A stretch of 64,000 bases of DNA from Shimia sp. R9_2 (GTDB taxonomy: Bacteria > Pseudomonadota > Alphaproteobacteria > Rhodobacterales > Rhodobacteraceae), in the NCBI RefSeq assembly GCF_017743735.1, contig NZ_JAGHRO010000003.1, positions 124,001-188,000 of the forward strand, read 5' to 3'. Below the pieces are notes generated by a model. It ran no database searches. It was not told the DNA's origin and was given only the letters and a program-made list of their open reading frames with translations. The position numbers and the translations under genes were made by a program. Positions 18,772-27,111 of this stretch are shown here, piece after piece (the first letter of the stretch is position 1; every line of letters begins with the position of its first letter).

Positions 18772-21700
18772 ATGAGTATCCAAAAAGTATCCTTAAACGA
18801 CCGGTTTGACCTGTCCAAAGACAGTGTGATGCTCAATGGCACGCAGGCTTTGGTGCGTTTGATGCTGATGCAAAAGGCGCGTGATGCGGAGGCGGGGCTG
18901 AACACGGCCGGGCATGTGACTGGGTATCGGGGCTCGCCGCTTGGGGCGGTCGACAGCCAGATGACCAAGGCTGAGAAGGTGTTGAGGGAGTCTGATGTGC
19001 TGTTTCAGGCCGGGCTGAACGAGGATCTGGCGGCCACGGCGCTGTGGGGGAGCCAGCGGGCGGAGCTGCGCGGGGAAGGCAAATTCGACGGGGTTTATGG
19101 CCTTTGGTACGGCAAGGGGCCAGGCGTGGACCGCACTGGTGACGTGATGCGCCATGCCAATATGGCGGGCACCTCTAAACACGGCGGCGTGCTGATGGCG
19201 ATGGGGGATGACCACACGGGCGAGAGCTCGACTGTGTTGCACCAGTCGGAATGGGCGATGGTGGATGCCTATATGCCGGTTGTGTCCCCGGCGGGTGTGC
19301 AGGAGATCATGGATTTTGGTCTCTATGGCATTGCCCTAAGCCGCTTTGCCGGAGTCTGGGTTGGCCTAAAGACCATGAAAGACACGATTGAGGCCACCGC
19401 TGTGGTGAACGGTGATCCGCATCGTTTGAGCTTTGTGGAGCCTGAATTTGATATGCCTGAGGGCGGGCTGAACATCCGGCTCGCAGACACGCCACACGCG
19501 CAGGAAGCGCGGATGATCGACTACAAACGCTTTGCCGCAGAGGCCTTTAGCCGCGCCAACCGTATGGACAAGCGCGTTTGGGGTAAGCCGGGGGCGAAGA
19601 TCGGCTTTGTTGCGGCGGGCAAGAACTGGCTCGATCTGGTGCATGCGTTGCAGCTTCTGGGCATCAATGAGGAAGAGGCCGCGCGGCTGGGGATCACCAC
19701 CTATAAGGTGGGGCAGACCTTCCCGATGGATATGACCACTTTTAACGAATGGGCCGAAGGGCTCGATCTGATTGTGGTCGTGGAAGAAAAGCGCAAGCTG
19801 ATTGAGATCCAGATCAAGGAGGCGATCTTTGATGATCGGCGCGGGCGTCGGGTCTATGGCTGGTACAAAGGCGGTGCGGGACTGATGGGGCGCGAAGAGC
19901 TGTTCCCGACACGCGGCGCGCTGGACCCGATCATGATTGCCGAGAAGCTCGGTGAGATCCTGATTGAAGAAGGGCGCGGCACCGATGCGGTGAAGGCCGG
20001 GATGAACACGCTGCTGGAGGCAAAGCGCTCTGACAATGCGGAGGATATTGCGGTGCGTACGCCGTGGTTCTGTTCGGGTTGTCCGCACAACACCTCCACC
20101 AAAGTGCCGGAGGGCAGCCGCGCCTATGCGGGGATTGGCTGTCACTATATGGTGCAGTGGATGGATCGCGAAACCACCGGCTACACCCATATGGGCGGAG
20201 AGGGTGCGAACTGGGTTGGCGAAGCGCCGTTTTCCAAGACCAAACATGTGTTTCAGAACCTTGGGGATGGCACCTATAACCACTCCGGTATTCAAGCGAT
20301 CCGCGCGGCCATGGCGGCGGGGACCAACATCACCTACAAAATCCTGTTCAACGACGCGGTGGCGATGACCGGCGGGCAGACCAATGAGGGCGATCTGAGC
20401 CCGCAGCGGATTGCCAGTGAGCTGCGCGCCATCGGGGTGCAGGATCTGGCTGTGGTCTATGATGAGAAGGAAGAGGTGGATCAGAGCCTGTTCCCAAGCG
20501 GTATCAGCTTTCATGAGCGTGCTGACCTTAAGTCGGTTGAGAAGAAGTTTCGCGATATCAGCGGTGTAACGGCGATTGTTTACGTGCAGACCTGCGCCAG
20601 TGAAAAGCGTCGGCGCCGCAAACGGGGCGCGTTCCCTGATCCGGATCGGCGGGTGTTCATCAATACCGATGTCTGCGAAGGCTGCGGGGATTGCGGGGTG
20701 CAATCCAACTGTATCTCGATTGAGCCGGTGGAAACGGAGCTGGGGCGCAAGCGCAAGATCAACCAATCCAGCTGCAACAAAGATTTCAGCTGTCTCAATG
20801 GGTTCTGCCCGTCTTTTGTGACCGTGGAAGGTGCAAAAATTCGCAAGGCGGCGACCACGGCTGTGGATCTGCCGGAGATGCCGACACCAAAGCTCGCGCA
20901 GATCAACGGCACCCATAATGTGGTGATCACCGGCGTTGGCGGCACGGGTGTGGTCACCATCGGTGCAATCCTGTCACAGGCAGCGCAGATCGACGGCAAG
21001 GCGGCAGCGATGATGGAAATGGCGGGGCTGGCCCAGAAGGGCGGCGCGGTGCATATCCATTGCCGGATTGCTGAAAGCAGCGATGACATCAGCGCGGTGC
21101 GTGTGGCCACGGGGGAATGTGATGCGCTGATTGGTGGCGATCTGGTGGTGAGTGCCGGGGCAAAAACCCTTGGTCTGACCAGCACCGGGCGCACCGGGGC
21201 CGTGGTGAACAGCCATGAGATCATCACCGGCGATTTCACGCAGAACACCGAGTTCAAATTGCCCAGCGGGCGGCTTGAGGTGGCGCTTCAGGCGCGGCTG
21301 CGGGAACAGCTGAGCATGTTTGATGCCTCAGAACTGGCGCGGGTTGTGCTGGGGGATGGGATATTCTCCAACATGATGATTTTCGGCGCGGCCTGGCAGC
21401 AGGGCCTTGTGCCGCTGAGCCATGAGGCGATCACGTCTGCGATTGAACTTAATGGTGCAGCGGTTGAGAAAAACCAGCGCGCCTTTGAAGTGGGTCGCTG
21501 GGCGGTGCTCTATCCGGAGGATGCAGAGGCTTTGCTGACCCCGAAAGTGGTGCAGATGCCCAAGAGCCTTGAGGAAAAAATCGCCTTCCGTGCGGATCAT
21601 CTGGTGAAATACCAGAACAAGCGCCTCGCGAAGCGATACCGCAAGCTGGTGGACAGCGTGTCTGACAAACGTCTGAAGGAAGCTGTGGCAAAGGGCTATC

Positions 21701-22188
21701 ATAAGCTGCTGTCTTATAAGGACGAATATGAGGTGGCGCGCCTGCATCTGGAGAGCCGTGCCAAGGCTGAAGAGGTGTTTGAGGGGGACTTCACCATGAA
21801 ATTCCACCTGTCGCCGCCCACACGGGCCAAGATGGGCGCCAATGGCCGGCCGGAAAAGTCGGAGTTTGGCCCGAAGACTCTGCGTCTCTTTAAGCTGCTT
21901 GCGAAGCTTAAAGGCTTGCGCGGCACGCCGCTGGATCTGTTTGGCCGCACGGAAGAGCGCAAGATGGAGCGCGCGCTGGTCAAGCAATATGAAGCGGATA
22001 TGGCGATGGTGATCGCGGAGCACGGCGAAAACCCGCATGAGGCGGCTGTGGCGCTGGCGGCATTGCCTCTGCAAATCCGCGGCTTTGGTCCGGTGAAGCA
22101 GGAAAACGAGGCCAAGGCAGCGAAACGGCGCGAGGAGCTTCTGGCGGCGCTGCGGGATGGCGATGAGATGAAAGCTGCGGCGGAATAG
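18772..22188 (+). CDS. Fused indolepyruvate ferredoxin oxidoreductase
   Basis: The 1138-residue protein belongs to the fused indolepyruvate:ferredoxin oxidoreductase family, in which IorA- and IorB-like parts are joined. They oxidatively decarboxylate aryl or branched 2-oxo acids to acyl-CoA using thiamine diphosphate and Fe-S clusters. The N-terminal pyrimidine-binding part (VTGYRGSPLGAVDSQ) is followed by the CSGCPHNTST motif and the diphosphate-binding GEGANW region. A cysteine cluster with CEGCGDC lies near residue 635. The IorB-like gamma domain starts at about residue 720 with GVGGTGVVTIGAILSQAA. A helical C-terminal domain of unknown role ends the protein. The start at 18772 follows GGGGAG. 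Confidence 0.9.
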   Translation: MSIQKVSLNDRFDLSKDSVMLNGTQALVRLMLMQKARDAEAGLNTAGHVTGYRGSPLGAVDSQMTKAEKVLRESDVLFQAGLNEDLAATALWGSQRAELRGEGKFDGVYGLWYGKGPGVDRTGDVMRHANMAGTSKHGGVLMAMGDDHTGESSTVLHQSEWAMVDAYMPVVSPAGVQEIMDFGLYGIALSRFAGVWVGLKTMKDTIEATAVVNGDPHRLSFVEPEFDMPEGGLNIRLADTPHAQEARMIDYKRFAAEAFSRANRMDKRVWGKPGAKIGFVAAGKNWLDLVHALQLLGINEEEAARLGITTYKVGQTFPMDMTTFNEWAEGLDLIVVVEEKRKLIEIQIKEAIFDDRRGRRVYGWYKGGAGLMGREELFPTRGALDPIMIAEKLGEILIEEGRGTDAVKAGMNTLLEAKRSDNAEDIAVRTPWFCSGCPHNTSTKVPEGSRAYAGIGCHYMVQWMDRETTGYTHMGGEGANWVGEAPFSKTKHVFQNLGDGTYNHSGIQAIRAAMAAGTNITYKILFNDAVAMTGGQTNEGDLSPQRIASELRAIGVQDLAVVYDEKEEVDQSLFPSGISFHERADLKSVEKKFRDISGVTAIVYVQTCASEKRRRRKRGAFPDPDRRVFINTDVCEGCGDCGVQSNCISIEPVETELGRKRKINQSSCNKDFSCLNGFCPSFVTVEGAKIRKAATTAVDLPEMPTPKLAQINGTHNVVITGVGGTGVVTIGAILSQAAQIDGKAAAMMEMAGLAQKGGAVHIHCRIAESSDDISAVRVATGECDALIGGDLVVSAGAKTLGLTSTGRTGAVVNSHEIITGDFTQNTEFKLPSGRLEVALQARLREQLSMFDASELARVVLGDGIFSNMMIFGAAWQQGLVPLSHEAITSAIELNGAAVEKNQRAFEVGRWAVLYPEDAEALLTPKVVQMPKSLEEKIAFRADHLVKYQNKRLAKRYRKLVDSVSDKRLKEAVAKGYHKLLSYKDEYEVARLHLESRAKAEEVFEGDFTMKFHLSPPTRAKMGANGRPEKSEFGPKTLRLFKLLAKLKGLRGTPLDLFGRTEERKMERALVKQYEADMAMVIAEHGENPHEAAVALAALPLQIRGFGPVKQENEAKAAKRREELLAALRDGDEMKAAAE

Positions 22189-22218
22189 GGTCGCGATCCA
22201 TCGCTTTAGGAAATGTGA

Positions 22219-22247
22219 CGCCTGCCGCTTTTGCGGTGGGCGTTTTT
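22219..22247 (+). terminator. Rho-independent terminator after the oxidoreductase gene
   Basis: A 10-base stem with two G-T wobbles (22219-22228 with 22233-22242) closes a TTTT loop and is followed by five T at 22243-22247. It lies 31 bases after the stop. Confidence 0.8.
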
Positions 22248-22344
22248 GTGGCTGCGCCAATTTTCGCAAGGCTCAGGCAAAGGGGTTAAAAAACTGTCGC
22301 ATATCTGACATATGATGCGCGGACACAGAGACCAGAGAAGACCC

Positions 22345-23223
22345 ATGCCGTCCAAACGCCAAGTTGCCCGTGACATCAGTTATGCTTACTCCGCACAGAC
22401 CCGCAGCGGTCGTGCGATGATCCGTGTGATGGAGAACGCCACAGGGCGGCTGCGCCTAATCAAGCGCGCCGAGGGTTATGAGACGGAAGTGGCTGCGGGG
22501 CGGGATTTCTGGTCGGTGATGCGCGAGCGCTATGGGCTGTCGCTGGATGTGGTGGGCGGGAGCCTCACCAATATTCCCAAAACCGGCCCGCTGATCATGA
22601 TCGCCAACCACCCTTACGGGATTCTGGACGGGCTGATGATGGGCAATATCCTGAGCCAGACGCGCGGCGATTTCCGGATTCTGGCGCATCAGGTGTTCCG
22701 CAAGGCTGAAGACCTCAACCGCGTTATTTTGCCGGTCAGCTTTGATGAGACCAAAGAGGCGGTGAAGCAGAATCTGGAAACCCGCAAGACCGCGCTGAAT
22801 TACCTGAAAGAGGGCGGGGCCATTGGGATTTTTCCGGGCGGCACGGTCAGCACGGCAGAGACACCTTTTGGCACGCCGCTTGACCCGGGTTGGCGCGGGT
22901 TTACTGCACGGATGGTGGCGAAATCGGAGGCCACCGTGGTGCCTGTGTTCTTTGACGGGCACACCAGCCGCCTGTTTCAGATCGCCAGCCACCTGCATTA
23001 CACGCTGCGCATGGGCTTTCTGATCCGGGAGTTCAAAAAGCGGGTGGATACGCCGGTGCGCGTGGTGATTGGCGAACCAATTGACCGCAATGCGATCAAC
23101 AGCCGCGCCAAAGACACCAAGGCGCTCATGGACTTTCTGCGAGACAGCACTTATTCTCTTTCTCCCAAGCCCATTGCCAATTTTGGCTATGGATTTGAGT
23201 TTGAAGAAAAATACCGCGCCTGA
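22345..23223 (+). CDS. Lysophospholipid acyltransferase family protein
   Basis: The 292-residue protein has the PlsC-type acyltransferase box NHPYGILD (His about residue 84, Asp about 89) and the later IFPGGTVST segment that matches the glycine-rich EGT-like motif. Related proteins in alphaproteobacteria include OlsA, which makes ornithine lipids, and other lysophospholipid acyltransferases, so the acceptor is uncertain. No membrane-spanning signal is strong, suggesting peripheral association. The ATG at 22345 is preferred to the one at 22312 because AGAGAAG lies just upstream. murI follows after 19 bases and may be co-transcribed. Confidence 0.75.
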   Translation: MPSKRQVARDISYAYSAQTRSGRAMIRVMENATGRLRLIKRAEGYETEVAAGRDFWSVMRERYGLSLDVVGGSLTNIPKTGPLIMIANHPYGILDGLMMGNILSQTRGDFRILAHQVFRKAEDLNRVILPVSFDETKEAVKQNLETRKTALNYLKEGGAIGIFPGGTVSTAETPFGTPLDPGWRGFTARMVAKSEATVVPVFFDGHTSRLFQIASHLHYTLRMGFLIREFKKRVDTPVRVVIGEPIDRNAINSRAKDTKALMDFLRDSTYSLSPKPIANFGYGFEFEEKYRA

Positions 23224-23242
23224 TCGCGGATAGAGGTGTGTT

Positions 23243-24055
23243 GTGGCAGTTGGGATTTTTGACAGTGGTCTGGGCGGTCTGACCGTTTATGACGCGGTGA
23301 GCAAGCGCTTGCCGGAGGTGCCGATTGTGTATTTCGGCGATAATGCGCATGCGCCTTACGGGGTGCGCGACGCAGATGACGTGTATGATCTGACCACCAA
23401 GGCGGTGGAGCGGATGTGGGAAGCGGGCTGCGATCTGGTGATCCTCGCCTGTAACACCGCAAGCGCGGCCGCGTTGCGCCGTATGCAGGAAAGCTGGGTG
23501 CCGACGGACAAGCGGGTGCTGGGCGTTTTTGTGCCGCTGATTGAGGCGTTGACCGAGCGCAGCTGGGGGGACAATTCCCCGCCGCGCGAAGTGGATGTGC
23601 AGCATGTGGCGCTGTTTGCGACACCGGCCACCGTGGCAAGCCGCGCGTTTCAGCGCGAGCTGGCGTTTCGCGCGATTGGCGTGGATGTGGAGGCACAGGC
23701 CTGTGGCGGCGTGGTCGATGCCATTGAAGATGGCGATATGATCCTGGCCGAGGCGCTGGTGCGCAGCCATGTGGACGCGCTCAAACGCAAGATGCCCGAG
23801 CCACAGGCGGCGATTTTGGGCTGTACCCATTACCCGATCATGCATGACACCTTTCAAGATGCTTTGGGCGCAAGGGTAAAAGTGTATAGTCAGGCCAATC
23901 TGGTGGCAGAATCACTGGCGGATTATCTGGAGCGGCACCCAACCATGATCGGGACGGGCGAAAAGAATATGTTCCTGACCACAGGCGACGTGCGCAAGGT
24001 CTCTGACCGGGCGACGCAGTTTTTGCGACGACGAATTACCTTTGAATCGGCCTGA
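23243..24055 (+). CDS. murI: Glutamate racemase
   Basis: The 270-residue enzyme supplies D-glutamate for peptidoglycan. The family start [12 protein letters not shown] is clear, as are both catalytic cysteine motifs, LACNTAS (Cys70) and GCTHYPI (Cys194), and the [11 protein letters not shown] segment. Length is normal. It begins with GTG at 23243, preceded by AGAGG. The insertion-like stretch around residues 105-120 is slightly longer than in E. coli. It is followed by a 139-base gap and argC. Confidence 0.93.
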   Translation: MAVGIFDSGLGGLTVYDAVSKRLPEVPIVYFGDNAHAPYGVRDADDVYDLTTKAVERMWEAGCDLVILACNTASAAALRRMQESWVPTDKRVLGVFVPLIEALTERSWGDNSPPREVDVQHVALFATPATVASRAFQRELAFRAIGVDVEAQACGGVVDAIEDGDMILAEALVRSHVDALKRKMPEPQAAILGCTHYPIMHDTFQDALGARVKVYSQANLVAESLADYLERHPTMIGTGEKNMFLTTGDVRKVSDRATQFLRRRITFESA

Positions 24056-24194
24056 CACCCGATCGTGAAGAGAGCCACATGCGACCTGCGGGCGCAGGCT
24101 CTCGCAAAACTCCCGATTTTTGATTATTTACCCCGAAGGTGACGGGGTGGCCGGCTGAACAGCTGTGGCCAACAACAGGAAAGAGGTCTTTGAG

Positions 24195-25223
24195 ATGACC
24201 CATAAAATCGCAATTCTTGGCGCCAGTGGCTATACCGGAGCCGAATTGGTGCGTTTGATCGCCACCCATCCGAGCATGGAGATTGTGGCGCTGTCCGCAG
24301 ATCGTAAGGCAGGCATGGAGATGTCAGCGGTGTTCCCGCATCTGCGCCATCTGGAGTTGCCGATCCTGTGCAAGATCGACGAGATTGATTTTGCCGATGT
24401 AGATCTGTGTTTCTGCGCCTTGCCGCATGCGACTTCTCAGAAAGTTATCAAGGCTTTGCCTTCTGACGTTAAGGTTGTCGATCTGAGCGCGGATTTCCGT
24501 CTGCGCGACCCAGAGGAATACGCCAAATGGTACGGCGGGCAGCATGATGCGCTCGAAATTCAGCAAGAGGCGGTCTATGGTCTCACCGAATTTTACCGCG
24601 AAGAGATCAAGGCGGCGCGGGTTGTGGCCGGGACTGGCTGTAATGCGGCAACCGGACAGTTTGCGCTGCGCCCGCTGATTGAAGCGGGTGTGATTGATCT
24701 CGATCAGATTATTCTGGACCTGAAATGTGCAGTATCCGGCGCAGGGCGGTCCTTGAAAGAGAACCTGCTGCATGCGGAGCTGAGCGAAGGCTACCAAGCC
24801 TATGCCATTGGCGGCACGCACCGGCATCTGGGCGAGTTCGATCAGGAATTCTCCAAGATTGCGGGGCGCGAGGTGAAGGTACAGTTCACCCCGCATCTGG
24901 TGCCTGCAAACCGGGGCATTCTGGCGACGGTGTATGTGCAGGGGGATGCGGCGGAGATCCATGCGACCCTTGCGGCGGCCTATGGTGATGAGCCGTTCAT
25001 TGAGGTGCTGCCCTTTGGCGAAGCGCCAAGCACGCGCCATGTGCGGGGCTCCAACTTCTGCCATATCGGCGTGACCGGAGACCGGATCGAAGGGCGCGCG
25101 ATTGTGATTGCGGCGCTGGACAACCTGACCAAAGGGTCCAGCGGGCAGGCGTTGCAAAACGCCAACCTGATGTTGGGAGAAGAGGAAACCGCCGGCCTGA
25201 TGCTGGCGCCTTGCTTCCCGTAA
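24195..25223 (+). CDS. argC: N-acetyl-gamma-glutamyl-phosphate reductase
   Basis: The 342-residue enzyme catalyses the NADPH-dependent third step of arginine synthesis. The N-terminal nucleotide-binding loop [16 protein letters not shown], the catalytic cysteine motif AGTGCNAATG (Cys149) and the [13 protein letters not shown] segment identify the type 1 ArgC family. The start at 24195 has AAAGAGG about 9 bases upstream and gives the expected N-terminus; the open frame begins 30 bases earlier. ccmE follows after 27 bases, so argC and the ccm genes may share a transcript. Confidence 0.95.
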   Translation: MTHKIAILGASGYTGAELVRLIATHPSMEIVALSADRKAGMEMSAVFPHLRHLELPILCKIDEIDFADVDLCFCALPHATSQKVIKALPSDVKVVDLSADFRLRDPEEYAKWYGGQHDALEIQQEAVYGLTEFYREEIKAARVVAGTGCNAATGQFALRPLIEAGVIDLDQIILDLKCAVSGAGRSLKENLLHAELSEGYQAYAIGGTHRHLGEFDQEFSKIAGREVKVQFTPHLVPANRGILATVYVQGDAAEIHATLAAAYGDEPFIEVLPFGEAPSTRHVRGSNFCHIGVTGDRIEGRAIVIAALDNLTKGSSGQALQNANLMLGEEETAGLMLAPCFP

Positions 25224-25250
25224 AATGCGCTGTGGCGCGGGAGACTAAAA

Positions 25251-25700
25251 ATGAAGAGCCTGAAAAAGCAACGTCGGATCCAGGTGATCATCCTGACCTT
25301 CGTAGCCATGATCGTATCCACCGCCTTGATCGGCTATGCGATGCGAGATGGGATCAATTTCTTCCGCTCACCTTCTCAGGTGCTTGAAGAGCCTCCCGCG
25401 GCCAACGAGGTGTTCCGCATTGGCGGGCTGGTTGAGGATGGTACACTGGTGCGGGCTGACGGCGAAACCGTGCGGTTTTCCGTAACAGACGGCGGCGCGT
25501 CGGTGCCTGTGACCTTCACCGGCATCCTGCCGGATCTGTTCAAAGAGAACGAGGGCATGGTGGGCACAGGCTCTTATGTGGACGGTGTGTTTGTGGCGAC
25601 GGAAATCCTCGCCAAACACGATGAGACCTATATGCCCAAAGAGGTGGTGGACGCGCTGAAAGAGCAGGGCGTATATCAGGAGCCGGAAAGCGAAGGCTGA
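25251..25700 (+). CDS. ccmE: Cytochrome c maturation heme chaperone CcmE
   Basis: The 149-residue protein is an inner membrane anchored periplasmic heme chaperone of System I cytochrome c maturation. It has an N-terminal basic stretch, one membrane segment (residues 12-28) and an OB-fold domain. The heme-binding His is His123 in the motif HDETY. The family segment FRIGGLV and the FTGILPDLF strand are present. It normally precedes ccmF directly, but here a terminator and a two-gene lysis cassette separate them. Confidence 0.95.
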   Translation: MKSLKKQRRIQVIILTFVAMIVSTALIGYAMRDGINFFRSPSQVLEEPPAANEVFRIGGLVEDGTLVRADGETVRFSVTDGGASVPVTFTGILPDLFKENEGMVGTGSYVDGVFVATEILAKHDETYMPKEVVDALKEQGVYQEPESEG

Positions 25701-25726
25701 CCGCAGCCCCTTTCAACAGAGATTTG

Positions 25727-25757
25727 AACCCGCAGGTCTGACGGCTTGCGGGTTTTT
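25727..25757 (+). terminator. Rho-independent terminator after ccmE
   Basis: The stem AACCCGCA at 25727-25734 pairs with TGCGGGTT at 25747-25754 and is followed by T residues to 25757. It lies between ccmE and the endolysin gene, so the ccm genes may be split into separate transcripts. Confidence 0.75.
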
Positions 25758-25847
25758 CTATGCGCGCAACAGCAGCGTGCGGCGGGCTTGGAGGGGCTTA
25801 ACGCAGGCGTGCCAGCTTGGCCGTGTCAGGCACAGGAGGGCGACAGA

Positions 25848-26459
25848 ATGTTGAATGTGCAGCAAATCGCGCGGGAGATCGTGGCCCGCGAAGGGGGTTT
25901 TGTGGATGATCCGGATGATCCGGGCGGGGCGACCAAATTTGGCGTGACCATCCATACGGCGCGGCGGCTTGGGTTGGACAAAGACGGGGATGGCGATGTG
26001 GATGTAGCAGACATTCGTGCGCTCACCCGGGAAGATGTGGAACGGGTTTTTCTGAAACACTACTATGAGGCCCCGGGGATCAGCAGTTTGCCGGAGGTTT
26101 TGCAAGCCTCAGTCTTTGACATGTATGTCAATGCAGGCGGCAATGCGGTGAAAATTCTGCAGCGGTTGCTTGTGCAGATGGGACAGCAGGTCACGGTGGA
26201 CGGGCAGATTGGCCCGCAGACCATCGCCGCCTGTGAGGCTGCTGCTGCCTTGGCCCCACATCATCTTGCCGATGCTTACGGGGTGGCACGGCGGAATTAT
26301 TATTTCCGGCTGGCGGACCTGCGCCCCAAATCGCGCAAATATGCGCGCACGCGGGCAGGCCATAAGGGGGGGTGGATCAAGCGGGCGGAGGAGTTCATCT
26401 CGCCCCGATATCACCTGAGTGCGGAGGAGTTTCAGAAACGGGTGGCGTCATGGGGCTGA
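25848..26459 (+). CDS. GH108 N-acetylmuramidase endolysin, GTA lysis type
   Basis: The 203-residue protein is a glycoside hydrolase 108 muramidase that cuts peptidoglycan. The motif REGGFVDDPDDPGGATKFGV (residues 14-33) contains the catalytic Glu, and a C-terminal peptidoglycan-binding domain (PF09374-like) contains VDGQIGPQTI. Between the lobes lies DKDGDGDVDVADI (residues 45-57), a calcium-loop-like insertion. AGGAGG stands 8 bases before the ATG at 25848. The holin gene overlaps its end by 10 bases. Such pairs occur as endolysin/holin of Rhodobacteraceae gene transfer agents, encoded away from the structural cluster. TTAAC at 25798-25802 is a possible CtrA half-site. Confidence 0.85.
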   Translation: MLNVQQIAREIVAREGGFVDDPDDPGGATKFGVTIHTARRLGLDKDGDGDVDVADIRALTREDVERVFLKHYYEAPGISSLPEVLQASVFDMYVNAGGNAVKILQRLLVQMGQQVTVDGQIGPQTIAACEAAAALAPHHLADAYGVARRNYYFRLADLRPKSRKYARTRAGHKGGWIKRAEEFISPRYHLSAEEFQKRVASWG

Positions 26460-27037
26460 TTGAACGGGCGCTGTCCTTTGTGTTTGGCGGCGGGCGCAAT
26501 GTGATTGCGGAGACCGCAGAGGTGTTTCGGGAGAACGCGGAAGCAGGGGCGCAGCGGGCGCAGGACGTGCAGATCGCGGCGATGCAGAGCCATGCGGAAG
26601 AGTTCCGGACGGTTGACCGCGGGGTGTTTGACCGGCTGATGGACGGGATCAACCGCGTGCCGCGCCCGGCCATGGCAATCGGCTGTCTGGCGCTGTTTGT
26701 GGCGGCCATGGTGGATCCGGTGTGGTTTGCGGCGCGCATGACCGGTATTGCGCTGGTGCCTGATCCGATGTGGTGGCTGTTGGGCGTGATTGTGAGTTTC
26801 TACTTTGGCGCGAGGCATCAGGCGAAAGGGCAGGAATTTCAACGCAGTATGTCGCAGAACTTGAAGCAGGTGCCGCAGGTTGTGGAGGCCATTGAGACGT
26901 TGGAAAACATCCAGAAACGAGAGGACGATGCAGGCGCGGACGAGCGGGCAGACGCCCGTGCGCCAAAGCAGAGTGCAGAGGGGCCGGAAGGCCTGAAGAA
27001 CCCTGTCCTAGATGATTGGCGCAAAACGGCAGGCTGA
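26450..27037 (+). CDS. Holin family protein, GTA_holin_3TM type
   Basis: The 195-residue protein fits the holin family named for gene transfer agents (PF11351). It has an N-terminal amphipathic region, then hydrophobic segments at about residues 70-90 and 98-120 (MAIGCLALFVAAMVDPVW and WWLLGVIVSFYFGARHQ), and a charged, Ala/Gln/Glu-rich C-terminal tail. Holins open the inner membrane so that the endolysin reaches the cell wall. Its ATG at 26450 lies inside the endolysin gene, so the pair is translationally coupled. The prediction comes from sequence character and context. Confidence 0.78.
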   Translation: MGLIERALSFVFGGGRNVIAETAEVFRENAEAGAQRAQDVQIAAMQSHAEEFRTVDRGVFDRLMDGINRVPRPAMAIGCLALFVAAMVDPVWFAARMTGIALVPDPMWWLLGVIVSFYFGARHQAKGQEFQRSMSQNLKQVPQVVEAIETLENIQKREDDAGADERADARAPKQSAEGPEGLKNPVLDDWRKTAG

Positions 27038-27111
27038 GGGCGCGACAATCTGGACCGAGATTTACGCCGAATTGCATTGGACCCTTGGGGAGGCAGGTCT
27101 ATATAGACGCC

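Noticed and set aside
19366-20916. 516-residue frame antisense to the indolepyruvate oxidoreductase gene
   Set aside because: Composition is His/Arg-rich shadow sequence without motifs or a ribosome site.
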